Assembly: GCA_934573735.1 (NCBI GenBank)
Contig: CAKTMC010000003.1
Coordinates: 1-64,000, forward strand
From: an uncultured Oscillospiraceae bacterium
GTDB lineage: Bacteria; Bacillota; Clostridia; Oscillospirales; Oscillospiraceae
Direction of reading: 5' to 3'
DNA: 64,000 bases
The translations under genes were made by a program, and so were the position numbers. The notes beneath the pieces were generated by a model that saw nothing but the letters and a program-made list of their open reading frames with translations, did not search any database and was not told the origin of the DNA. This document shows positions 16,662-26,315 of this stretch, one piece after another. Every line of letters begins with the position of its first letter. The stretch's first letter is position 1.

Positions 16662-19200
16662 TCAAAATACATAGCTGCCGCTTTCAAGCTCGACAGGCTC
16701 CCTCCCCGGCAAAATCAGAGTCGCCGAGCAGTTTGCCGGAATGCTGAGAGTATAGCACCGACCCTCCGCCGATTTCTCCCAGCCGCTCTCTACTCTGCCG
16801 TAAACGCTTTTATATTCCGCCTTGGCACGGGTGAAATGCCCGCCGGGGCGGGGCGCGATGACAAAGTGATTCTCTCCGTCCACACGGATGCCGCACATGG
16901 TCTTGAAGAGCCATTCGCAGACAGCACCCTTGGAGTAGTGATTGAGCGAAGCGATGCCGCCCTGCGCCCTTGTGCCCTCCCAGCTTTCCCAGATGGTGGT
17001 CGCCCCGTTTTTCGGCATAAAGAGCCATCCCGGCATTTCCTCATTCTCCAAAAGCCGATAGGCATATTCGATGTCCATATCCGCCAGCACATCCAGAATA
17101 AACGGCGTGGAGAGGAATCCCGTGTCGAGCCGCCAGCGGTAATTCTACATAGCCTGAATGAGCCGACGCTTTGCAAATGCTTCCTGCTTCTCATCCAGCA
17201 GGTGCATATACAGCGGGCGGACAAGCTTTGCCTGGCGGTCGGTATCCAGCGTGTAGCCGGGCAGAGTGACAAGCTCGCGGTATGCTTTACGGCAGCCGTC
17301 CCGGTATTTTTCAAACAGCGCCCTATCCTGCTGCTTTCCCAAATACCCGGCAATCCCTATCATGTGCTCCATGATGAATGCCGTATAGGCCGTGGATTCC
17401 TCCGGATGAGGCAGCACGGTATTTTTCCAGTCATTCGGGAATACATCTGCCGGCTCTGCCCACTCTCCGTAGGACTGTCCGTAATTGACAATGTACTTTT
17501 TCGCCTCGCCCTTCAGCGGGAGGTGATGCCGCAGCGGTGTGAACTTCGTGCAGCGGCTTATCATGAATTTTGCATAGCGCGCCATGCCGTCATAATGGCG
17601 GCGAATTAAGCTATCATCCCCGTAGAGCTTCCAAAAGCGATAGGGTATCAGCACACCCGCGTCCGACCAGCCGACGCTGCCGTCCATAAAGGACATATAG
17701 AAGTCCACACCGCCGTAGGGGACTATCTGCGGCAGCTTTCCGTCTGTTTTCTGCCAGTCATACACGTCACGCATATATTTCTGCGCAAAAGAGGCGTAGT
17801 CAAATAGATATCCTGCGGTGTTGAAGAATATCTGCGCGTCACCCGTCCAGCCGTGCCGCTCACGGGTCGGGCAGTCGGTGGGGAGGTCTGCGTGGTTGTT
17901 CTTCGCGCTCCATACGGTATTTTCGACAAATTTATTGAGAAGCTCGTTGGAGCTTTCAAAATAGCCCGTGCGCTCCATGTCGGAGTAGATGGCAATGGCG
18001 GTGAAATCCTCCGGCTGAAATGCCGCGTCGGTTTCCACCAGTACATACTGAAAGCCGAAGATGGAAAAGGTGGTCTTGTAGCGGTTTTTGCCCTCCTTGC
18101 AGGTGTAGATGACCTGCTGGAGCGGCGTTGTGATGTGCTTGTTGGCGCACTGGATATTCTTCTGTGTGAACTCGCCGGTTTCGTCCAATAGCTCGCCGAA
18201 ACGAAGCTTGATTGTCTGCCCGGCGTGGGCGGTTACGGTAAATTTCGTATAGCCTGCAATATTCTGCCCAAAGTCCAGCACGGTCTTGCCGGAGGGCGTG
18301 GTAATAAGCTTTGCTTGCAGCCGCTCATGCTCTGTGACGGGGACATTATTCGAGGCTGTCGGCGTGACGGGATGGCTTGTGACCTTCGCTTTGCCCGAAT
18401 AGGAAGGTTCTTTCTGTGCGTCAATGATTTCGCCGTCCTTATTGTCGGCAAAGCGTATCGCTCCGTCATTCGACCAAGCCCAGCTCTCGTCGCTGATTAT
18501 CGTCTGTACGCTGCCGTCGGCGTGGGTTATCTCGAGCTGTGCGAGGAGCTTTGTCTCCGTGCCATACTGATTTTTCAGCCCCCACGCGCCGCAGGAGCCG
18601 CGATACCAACCGTCCGCGAGCTGCACCGTCAGGGCGTTTTCGCCGTCATGCAGCAGCGCCGTCACGTCATAGCTCTGGTACTGCACGCGCTTGCGGTAGT
18701 CGGTAATGCCGGGGGCGCGGACGAAATCGCCCACGCGCTGCCCGTTTATCCGCGCCTCGTAAAGACCGCAGGCGGTGATATAAAGACGCGCCCGCTTTAC
18801 GTCTACGGCACGAAAATCCTTGCGGAAGCAATCCACGGGATAGCGCGTTTTTTTTGTTGACCTTGTAGTCGCCGCTTATCCACTTGGCGCTCCATGCACC
18901 GACGCAGGTCTTCAAGGAGGCTTCACTCCACTCGCCGGGAGTGTTATTTTCATCCCAGAGCCGGAGCTTCCAAAATACCCTCGTTTTCGGCGCTACGGGG
19001 CTGCCGCCCCATTTTGCGCACATCGAGTTGCTTTCCACCCTGCCGCTGTCCCAGAGAATACTATTCTTATCGTCCGTGGCGATGAGCTGATACGCCGTCT
19101 GTCTCTTGCTGCCTTCGCAGTTCCAATAAAGCCGTGGCGCGGTATAGTCCACGCCTACGGGATTATATAAATGCTCAGTTTTCAGTCGAATTGCTTTCAT
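16662..19200 (-). pseudogene. GH78 alpha-L-rhamnosidase, one frameshift and one in-frame amber stop
   Basis: About 845 residues of an alpha-L-rhamnosidase can be read in three pieces. The N-terminal piece (from ATG 19200) has NPVGVDYTAPRLYW, typical of GH78. The central piece (18836-17145) has the catalytic region LPTDCPTRERHGWTGDAQ, with its acid and base residues, and DGSVGWSDAGV. The C-terminal piece (to 16662) has TIWESWEGT and GHFTRAKAEYKSVYG. An A8 run (T8 at 18848-18855 on the plus strand) shifts the frame; seven As would restore VNKKTRYPVDCF. A TAG at about 17145 interrupts IQAM-NYRWRLDTGFLSTP in the same frame. The start overlaps the transporter stop by four bases. Confidence 0.85.
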
Positions 19201-20543
19201 TGCTTTTCCTCCCTTGCCTTGATTTCCGCCTGCTTCTTCTCCAAGCCCTTTTCAACGTTCAAAAACAGCAGCAGCACTGCCAAAAGCACGCCGGTAAAGA
19301 CCTCAAGTCCGACAAAGCCGAAGGTGATAACGCCTTTGACCGACTCGTACTGTACGGCGGCAAGCGTCACTCCGTTTACTATCTCCGGCGCGACATAGCC
19401 TGCATGACTCAAAAGACCGTTGAATACGCCGGTGCAGATGCCGACCATCGCAACGGCAATGATGTTATATACGCTCATCGCCACGCCGTCCGAGCGGAAG
19501 CCGGTCTTCCATTCGAGATGGTCAAGCACGTCCGCAAACATCGCCATAAATACATAGGCGCAGGGCAGACCGCCGATGTTCTTGATGAACTGTCCCACCA
19601 GCATAATGACCATATTTGTGGGGAACGCCCAGCAGATGGCGCCGCCTATGGCATAGAGAATGAAGCCCGCCAGCGTGACGTTTCGTTTGCCGAATTTCTT
19701 TGCAAGCGGCCAGACGGCGAATATGCCGATGCCCATGGGTATGCCGCCGATGACGGAGAGCATGGTCTGGGTAATGCCGTCGTTGTAAGTCCCGAGAACA
19801 TAATTGCAGAAGTAGACAAGACTGATATTTTTGATGGAAGTGCCGGCGGTGTAGATGAGAAAATAGGCATAGATAAGCAGCATATATTTATCCGTAAAAA
19901 TCGACTTGAGCTGCCGCTTGAAAGGCACGGCTCCCTCAAGCACCGTATCCCGCTCCTCAAGCGTGACGCGCTCCTTGGTGAAGTAGTACTCCAGCAGCGT
20001 CAGCGGCAGAGCCAGAACGGAGAGCGCGCTCATGAGGCTTATCCACTTGCTTTTATCTACGCCGATGGCAGGCATTATGACCATGGGGAACACGAGCGCC
20101 ACGAGAATACCGCTCATCGTGATGGTCGCTATCTGATTAAAGACCGAGAGTCCGTCGCGTCGAGTGATATCACGGGTGGAGAGCGGAACCATAAGGCCGT
20201 GGCTCATGTTGAAAATCGTGTAGGCAAAGGAGTAAAACAGGTTATAGCTAAGCATGACCCAGATAACCTGCACCGTCTCGCTGCCGCTCGGCACGGTGAA
20301 GAGCAGAATGCCCGTAACCGTCAGCAGCGGCGCACTAAGCAGCAGCCACGGGCGAGCCTTGCCCTCCCGCGTATGCGTGCGGTCGATGATATAGCCCATG
20401 ATGATGTTCGTGATGACGTCGATGATTTTTGACACGATTGGAAAAATCACGAGAAAAGCCCCGCCCCATACATGAGTCAGGTTCAGTACGTCCGTGTATC
20501 TGTTACTATTCAAGTATAATTGTAACGAAATGAGGGATGACAT
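19197..20543 (-). pseudogene. GPH-family (MelB-like) sugar-cation symporter, N-terminally truncated
   Basis: The frame encodes a glycoside-pentoside-hexuronide symporter with 11 or so hydrophobic segments and family features such as IIDVITNIIMGYIIDRTHTREGKARPW and MFADVLDHLEWKTGFRSDG (separate stretches near the N-terminus and in the C-terminal half). Family similarity begins abruptly at YTDVLNLTH (near 20494); TM1 and the usual first 35-40 residues are absent. Any start codon would fall inside the divergent AraC gene's upstream region (20543), without a ribosome site. I infer a deletion that brought the AraC promoter against the transporter body. It probably imported rhamnose-containing oligosaccharides for the GH78/GH3/GH43 enzymes. 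Confidence 0.75.
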
Positions 20544-21741
20544 ATGGCGGATATAAACCTGCCCTATCTTTGCACGACTATAGGTAATCTCTCCGGAGTT
20601 CCGGTGCGGATTTTTGAGGGGGAGAGCCTGAGCTTTTATTACTCGCAGGCATATCTTCCCCGCGACCCGATGGCGGTCTACCGGGAACAGATTTTTGCGG
20701 TGAGGGCACATGTCGGATATGTCACGACAGCGCATTTTCATTACTACGGTATAGTAAACTCCGGGCGGACGAAAATTGTCATCGGCCCTACCCGACAGAT
20801 TACGGAGAGCGATCAGGAGCTGCGTGAGCTTGCCTTCCGTGCGGATGTGAGCGCGGACGACGTGGAGGATTTTGTCTCGGGCATGAAGAGCATCGTCCGT
20901 ATGCCTTTTGAAAGCATACTGCAAATGCTCTGTACGATGAACCATGTCCTAAACGGCGAGACGCTGTCACTGAAGGACATCACCATCTACGATGCCGAGC
21001 AGGAAAAGCTTCTGACCCGGCAGGGCAAGAAGCAGGCCGAGCAAAAGCTTTCTGTCAGGGTAGACGAGACACAGAGCCAGCACAATACCTATGATCTGGA
21101 GCAGATGCTAATGCGCATGGTCCGCAAGGGAGATACCGCAGCGCTCAACGAGTGGACATCCCATGCCCCGGCGGTGCGCGGCGGCGTATTGGCGGAGGAA
21201 CAGCTTCGTCAGCGGAAAAACACCTTTATCGTCATTGCGACTCTCGTTTCCCGTGCGGCGATACGCGGCGGCATGGACGTGGACGAGGCCTTCTCGCACA
21301 GCGACTCGTATATTCAGCAGTGTGAGCTGCTGTCCTCGCCGGAGGATATAACTAACCTGCAATATCGCATGGTTTTGGACTATACCGAGCGGGTGGAGCG
21401 TCTGCATCTGGGCAAGCACCCCACAAAGCTCACCGTGGATGTGGCAAACTACATCCAGCGTCATATGTCGGAGCCGATCACGGCGGAGAAGATTGCGGAG
21501 CATTTGTTTCTCAGCCGCCCGTACCTCTCCCGCAAATTCAAGGAGGAAACGGGCGAGAGCCTGACGGATTTTATCCTGAAAGAAAAAAACGGAGGAAGCA
21601 AAACGCCTCCTCCGCTATTCGGATAAATCCTTGACCGCCATTGGCTCATATCTTGGCTTTTCCTCGCCGAGCCACTTTTCAAGGGTATTCAAAACCTATG
21701 TCGGCAGCAGCCCGAGAGGATATCGCGAAAAGCACGGATGA
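20544..21741 (+). pseudogene. AraC-family regulator, frameshifted in the HTH domain
   Basis: The first frame (20544-21626) gives 360 residues: an N-terminal ligand/linker region and the first helix-turn-helix of an AraC domain (ITAEKIAEHLFLSRPYLSRK), ending after LKEKNGGSK. Shifting by one base at the A7 run (21583-21589) continues the domain as KTEEAKRLLRYSDKSL and SPSHFSRVFKTYVG to a stop at 21741. Without the second HTH the product should not bind DNA normally. Divergent from the transporter, it was presumably the substrate-responsive activator of the locus. A TATAAT box at about 20515-20520 may be its promoter. Confidence 0.82.
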
Positions 21742-21850
21742 AAATGCCGCGACTGGGTTTAATAATATGTTAATAATACGGCAAAACCGCCTGCGGCTTG
21801 GCAGGCGGTTTCAATAAAACAAAATACAATAATTATAATAGCAGATCACA

Positions 21851-23761
21851 TCAGCCTACGCTGACGGGCTCGGGCTCCTTGAGCGACGGCTTCGGCGGCT
21901 GACCGTGGCGGTAATAGGTCGGAACTATGCGCTCAATGCAGTCGCGCACCGCCTCACCGTCACGCTCGTCCACCTGCGACAGCTCGTCCAGCTGCCGGAG
22001 GAAGGCGTCTCCGTCCACCTCAAGCTCATGCCCTATGTAGATGAGGTCGTTTGCGGTCTTTTCCATGCCCTCGGAGGCCATGAGTATCTCCTCAAAGAGC
22101 TTTTCACCGGGACGCAGACCCGTATATTCGACCTTGATATCGACATCCGGCTCAAAGCCCGAAAGCCGTATCATGTTCCTTGCCAAATCGTCTATGCGCA
22201 CAGGCTCGCCCATGTCGAGCACAAATATCTCGCCGCCCTTGGCATACGCCCCGGCCTGAAGCACCAGAGACACCGCCTCGGGTATGGTCATAAAATAGCG
22301 TATGACGTTCCTGTCCGTGACCGTGACGGGACCGCCCGCAAGAATTTGCTTGCGGAACAGGGGAATAACGCTGCCGTTGCTGCCGAGGACATTGCCGAAG
22401 CGCACCGCGACATATTCCGTCTCCGCGCGGCTGTTCATCATCTGAATGACCATCTCGCACATACGCTTTGACGCGCCCATGACATTTGTCGGATTGACCG
22501 CCTTATCGGTGGAGATGAGCAGGAAGCGCTTTACGCCGAACTCCGCCGCCGCACGGGCGACGTTTAATGTGCCGAACACGTTGTTCTTTATCGCCTCGGC
22601 AGGGGAATCCTCCATCAGCGGGACGTGCTTATGCGCCGCCGCGTGGAAAATGAGCTGAGGCCTGTACATATCGACGATATTATACACTCGCTCCCGGTCG
22701 CGCACCGAGCCGATGAGAACGACAAGGTCGAGCGCGGGATAGCGGCGCCTTAGCTCCTGCTGAATGTCGTAGGCGTTGTTCTCGTATATATCAAAGATGA
22801 TGAGCCTGCCGACTCCGTGCTTTGCTATCTGACGGCAAAGCTCACTGCCTATGCTGCCGCCGCCGCCCGTGACGAGGACGGTTTTGCCGTGGATATACTC
22901 CGCGATGCCGCTCATATCGACATCCACCGTCGCGCGGCCGAGCAGGTCAACTATATCTACGTCGCGCACCTTCTTGATGCTGACCTCGCCGTTTACAAGC
23001 TGATACAGCGCGGGCAGAGTCTTGAGCCTGCAGCCCGTGCGCTGGCATATTGCGATAAGCTCCGAGCGATCCTTGAGCTGCGCCGAGGGTATGGCAAGGA
23101 CTATCTCCTCGATATCATAATGCTGCGCCGCCCACTCTATCTTATTGCGCCCGCCGACTATCGGCACACCCATGATAAGCGCGCCTTTTTTCGCGGCGCT
23201 GTCGTCTATGACGCAGATGACCGTATTCTCGGAGCGCGCGCTGCCCTGAAACTCGCGGATGACGATAGCTCCCGCCGCGCCGCCGCCTATGAGCATCGTG
23301 CGCTTTCTCGCGCCCCGGTTGGAGGCTGCACGCTGACTGCGCAGCATCCGATAGACAAAGCGCGGGAAGGACGCGGCTATAAATATGACGAGCAAATAAA
23401 TAAACGGATAGCTCCTCGGCACCTCAAGCCCCATAAGCAGCATACCGAGCCAAACCTCTGCCGCCGAGCACAGCGACGCAAAACCGATGCGCACAAGCTC
23501 ATGCAGCCCCGCAAACTCCCAAAGACTGTTATACAGCCGGAAAACCGCAAAGATAAACACGGTCAAAACGGTGTTGAGCAGCATATAGCTTGAAACGCTG
23601 TCTAAAAAGCCGGATTCCGCGGCAAGCGCAGGCGAGAGCTCAAATCTCAGCAGCAGCGCCGCGAAGGCCGAGAGGTTTATCAATACGATGTCCGCCAGCA
23701 GCAGCGCCGCAATGCGCATGAGCTTGGCGCGGTTAAGATTTTCCCCCAGAAATCTTTTCAT
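21851..23761 (-). CDS. FlaA1/CapD-type membrane nucleotide-sugar dehydratase/epimerase
   Basis: This 636-residue protein of the CapD/WbpM/FlaA1 class converts UDP-N-acetylglucosamine-type sugars (4,6-dehydratase/epimerase) for surface polysaccharide synthesis. Four N-terminal membrane helices (about residues 12-115) are followed by a CoA-binding-like Rossmann domain (IGGGAAGAIVIREF). The catalytic SDR domain has VTGGGGSIGSELCRQI, HAAAHKHVPLMED and the SDKAVNPTNVMGASKR region. The ATG at 23761 follows GGAGG; the longer frame to 23800 has no site. It is divergent from the tyrosine-kinase operon, with which it likely cooperates in capsule or exopolysaccharide production. Confidence 0.92.
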   Translation of the reverse strand: MKRFLGENLNRAKLMRIAALLLADIVLINLSAFAALLLRFELSPALAAESGFLDSVSSYMLLNTVLTVFIFAVFRLYNSLWEFAGLHELVRIGFASLCSAAEVWLGMLLMGLEVPRSYPFIYLLVIFIAASFPRFVYRMLRSQRAASNRGARKRTMLIGGGAAGAIVIREFQGSARSENTVICVIDDSAAKKGALIMGVPIVGGRNKIEWAAQHYDIEEIVLAIPSAQLKDRSELIAICQRTGCRLKTLPALYQLVNGEVSIKKVRDVDIVDLLGRATVDVDMSGIAEYIHGKTVLVTGGGGSIGSELCRQIAKHGVGRLIIFDIYENNAYDIQQELRRRYPALDLVVLIGSVRDRERVYNIVDMYRPQLIFHAAAHKHVPLMEDSPAEAIKNNVFGTLNVARAAAEFGVKRFLLISTDKAVNPTNVMGASKRMCEMVIQMMNSRAETEYVAVRFGNVLGSNGSVIPLFRKQILAGGPVTVTDRNVIRYFMTIPEAVSLVLQAGAYAKGGEIFVLDMGEPVRIDDLARNMIRLSGFEPDVDIKVEYTGLRPGEKLFEEILMASEGMEKTANDLIYIGHELEVDGDAFLRQLDELSQVDERDGEAVRDCIERIVPTYYRHGQPPKPSLKEPEPVSVG

Positions 23762-23867
23762 CGTTCCTCCCCCCATAGGTGACAAAATAATTACAAACAA
23801 TATAACACAGTATCTGGAATTTGTACAGAGGAAAAGGAAAAAAATTACGAAGTTATTTTTTTAACTT

Positions 23868-23889
23868 ATGTATATGTGATGTATATGTG
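23868..23889. repeat. Perfect tandem 11-base repeat in the divergent promoter region
   Basis: ATGTATATGTG occurs twice head-to-tail (23868-23878 and 23879-23889), between the dehydratase gene and the kinase operon. Such spacing of one helical turn suits a regulator site, but nothing else supports a function. Confidence 0.4.
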
Positions 23890-23938
23890 CGAAAAAACGA
23901 CAAGGGCGAAATAAACGCCGATTTTTTGCCTCAAAGCC

Positions 23939-23967
23939 TTGAAAATATAGGAAGCATATGATAAAAT
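23939..23967 (+). promoter_or_regulatory. Putative sigma-A promoter of the surface polysaccharide operon
   Basis: TTGAAA (23939-23944), a 17-base spacer and TAAAAT (23962-23967) lie 60 bases before the first gene of the operon. The tandem 11-base repeats are about 50 bases upstream of the -35 element. Confidence 0.6.
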
Positions 23968-24027
23968 TATACGATATATTCAATAATGGACGTGGTATGC
24001 TCTGCCGCGCGGAATACAGGGATAAGT

Positions 24028-24828
24028 ATGAAAGCATTGAAAACCGGACTTATAATTTGCCTCGTCGTGGTGACGGCGCTTTTTGCCGCGGGACAGGTCT
24101 ATACCCGTGTCGTCGCGGATAACAGCCGCCCGGTCATTACGCTCGACTCGGACTATATCACGATAAGCGTCGGGGACGGGCAGCCGGCGCTGCTTCAGGG
24201 CGTGAGCGCATGGGATGACCGTGACGGGGATCTCAGCGGCGAGGTCATTGTTTCGGGCGTGTCGAAGCTTATAAACAACAACACCGCGAAGGTATCTTAT
24301 ATGGTCTTTGATAAGGCGGGGAACATGGGCAGCGCGACGCGCTATGTCCGCTACTCCGACTATCATCGTCCGCGCTTTATGCTCACAAGGCCCCTTGTGT
24401 ATAATCTCGGCGAGGCCGTGGCGCTGTCCGGCCGCCTACAGGCGCAGGACGCTATCGACGGGGATATAACGAGTTCCATCCGGGTGCTGTCATCGGATAT
24501 AATCAGCAGCATCGAGGGCGTGTACAGCCTGTCACTACAGGTCACAAACTCCGTGGGCGATACGGCGCAGGTCACGCTTCCCGTCACGATACGGCATGAG
24601 GCGGAGGGAGAGAGCCAGCTCACGCTGAGAAGATACCTTATATATATGGAGCAGGGCGGCAGCTTTGATGCAAAAGCATATATAGACTCCGTGCCCGCGG
24701 GCGCGGCGGGGGATGTGCGCATAGATAACGGCATTGACGCTAATACCCCCGGCTCGTATATTGTCACCTATAGCTGCACGGTCGGCGGGCGCACGAGCAC
24801 CGCAATTCTGACCGTGGTGGTCGAATAA
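24028..24828 (+). CDS. Exported protein with Ig-like (DUF5011-type) repeats
   Basis: This 266-residue protein has an N-terminal hydrophobic signal/anchor (about residues 6-25) and two or three bacterial Ig-like repeats of the DUF5011 kind, shown by recurring DRDGDLSGEV / AIDGDITSSI strands and SYMVFDKAGNMGS. Such modules occur in surface and carbohydrate-binding proteins. The ATG at 24028 is chosen because residues before it give no signal peptide. It is the first gene of a tightly packed operon (11 bases before the first tyrosine kinase), which suggests an extracytoplasmic accessory role in polysaccharide assembly. The exact function is unknown. Confidence 0.75.
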   Translation: MKALKTGLIICLVVVTALFAAGQVYTRVVADNSRPVITLDSDYITISVGDGQPALLQGVSAWDDRDGDLSGEVIVSGVSKLINNNTAKVSYMVFDKAGNMGSATRYVRYSDYHRPRFMLTRPLVYNLGEAVALSGRLQAQDAIDGDITSSIRVLSSDIISSIEGVYSLSLQVTNSVGDTAQVTLPVTIRHEAEGESQLTLRRYLIYMEQGGSFDAKAYIDSVPAGAAGDVRIDNGIDANTPGSYIVTYSCTVGGRTSTAILTVVVE

Positions 24829-24839
24829 GGAGGCGCGGC

Positions 24840-26315
24840 ATGAAGGATAAGAATATTCGCGCAGAGGATATATCGCTGCACTGTCTGCTGCGTGCGCTGA
24901 GAAAAAACCTGTGGATGATGGTCGCCTCCGCCGCAGTGCTTGCGATGCTTGTAGCTCTGTATGCAGGCTTTGTGCGCAAGCCCGTTTACAGGGCAAGCAT
25001 GACCTATGCCGTCACCTCGCGCATGAGCAGCTACAGCACGAGAAATATCACCGCCGCCAAGGAAATGGCGACTATACTTTCAGAGGTACTGGATAACGAG
25101 GTCGTAAACGATACTATACGCGCCTCCTCGGAGGAGCTGCGCGGCTATACCGGCGGCATCAGCGCCGGACTTGTGGAAAACAGCAACTTCGTCGTCGTCA
25201 CCTCGACCTCAAGCTCTCCGCGCACAGCGTTTCAGGCGCTTGTAGCTCTGGAGGAGAATTTTGACACCATCGCCGACTATATTTCGAGCAATATCGTCGC
25301 GCAGGTGATACAGGAGCCGAGCATCAGCGGCTATCCCGTAAACTCCATGAACGTCCGCTCGGCGGCGCTCAAGGCAGCCGTCGCGGGCTTTGTCCTCATG
25401 GCGGCGGCAATAATCGCAATTACCGCCGGCAGCGAGACGATACAGACCCGCGAGGGTGCGCGGCATATGATAGACGCGCCGGTGCTTGCGGTTTTGGGGC
25501 ATGAGCGCGGCGGGAAAAAGAGCAAAAAGCCCGCGCCCATACTCATAAGCTCCCCCACGGTGAGCTTTGCCTATACGGAGAGCATAAGCTCCATATGCTC
25601 GCGCCTTGAGCATGAAAAGCGCGACAAGGGCAGCACGATAATTATGGTCACGAGCGTCGGCGCAAACGAGGGCAAGTCCACGGTCGCCGCAAACCTTGCA
25701 ATAAGCCTCGCCTCGCGCGGGCACAGGCTTGCGCTGATGGACGCAGACCTCAGAAACCCCACTCAGCTTGAGCTTTTCGGCGGTCGCTGGAGCAGTCCTC
25801 TGCCGCTCAATAAAATGCTCTCGCGCCCCTTCTCCGTGGAGGCGCTGAACACCTGCGCAAAGTATGACCGCGATACGGGCGTTATGATGCTCTTCAGCGG
25901 TGAGAGCGATCAGCGCAGCACGGAGCTGTTGTCCTCGGAGACGATGCGCTTGACATTAGAGCGTCTGCGCAGGCTCGACTTTGTGATAATCGACACGCCG
26001 CCCATGGGGATGTTCCCGGATGCGGAGCTTCTGTGCGACGCGGCGGACGTCTCGCTGCTCGTTGTGCGGCAGAACCTGATACCCGCCCCGGATATAAACG
26101 ACGCGGTGGATGCGCTCAACAGCGGCAAGGCTGATTTTATCGGCTGTGTCCTGAACGATATGCAGGGCGGCAGCGGCGGCTATGGCTACGGCTACGGCTA
26201 TGGGCGCGGCTACGGTAAAAAATACGGCTACGGCAAGAAGTACGGCTACTCGCACTATGGCTACGGCTATGGCAGCGACAGCGCTAAGGCCTCAAAGAGC
26301 CGGACGAAGGGTTGA
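24840..26315 (+). CDS. Fused Wzz/CapA-BY-kinase (tyrosine kinase) 1
   Basis: This 491-residue polysaccharide co-polymerase joins a Wzz-type membrane domain to a cytosolic bacterial tyrosine kinase. The Wzz part has TM1 at about 26-46 and TM2 at about 181-200. The kinase has Walker A SVGANEGKSTVAANLA near residue 271, Walker A' LMDADLR near 299 and Walker B FVIIDTPP. In most Firmicutes these parts are separate proteins (CapA/CapB, Wzd/Wze); here they are fused as in Proteobacteria. The C-terminus (residues 444-480) is a Tyr/Gly/Lys repeat with many tyrosines, the expected autophosphorylation cluster. A second copy follows with a four-base overlap. Confidence 0.92.
   Translation: MKDKNIRAEDISLHCLLRALRKNLWMMVASAAVLAMLVALYAGFVRKPVYRASMTYAVTSRMSSYSTRNITAAKEMATILSEVLDNEVVNDTIRASSEELRGYTGGISAGLVENSNFVVVTSTSSSPRTAFQALVALEENFDTIADYISSNIVAQVIQEPSISGYPVNSMNVRSAALKAAVAGFVLMAAAIIAITAGSETIQTREGARHMIDAPVLAVLGHERGGKKSKKPAPILISSPTVSFAYTESISSICSRLEHEKRDKGSTIIMVTSVGANEGKSTVAANLAISLASRGHRLALMDADLRNPTQLELFGGRWSSPLPLNKMLSRPFSVEALNTCAKYDRDTGVMMLFSGESDQRSTELLSSETMRLTLERLRRLDFVIIDTPPMGMFPDAELLCDAADVSLLVVRQNLIPAPDINDAVDALNSGKADFIGCVLNDMQGGSGGYGYGYGYGRGYGKKYGYGKKYGYSHYGYGYGSDSAKASKSRTKG
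26165..26280 (+). repeat. Tyr-Gly codon repeat encoding a phosphorylatable tail (kinase 1)
   Basis: The DNA is a degenerate tandem of GGCTACGGCTAT units encoding GYGYGYGYGRGYGKK-like repeats. It is a likely hotspot for slippage that varies tyrosine number; the paralogous kinase has a similar array at 27680-27745. Confidence 0.7.

Noticed and set aside
19134..20432. 432-residue plus-strand frame opposite the GPH transporter
   Set aside because: His/Asp-rich composition, no family pattern; it mirrors the transporter frame whose conserved motifs are on the minus strand.
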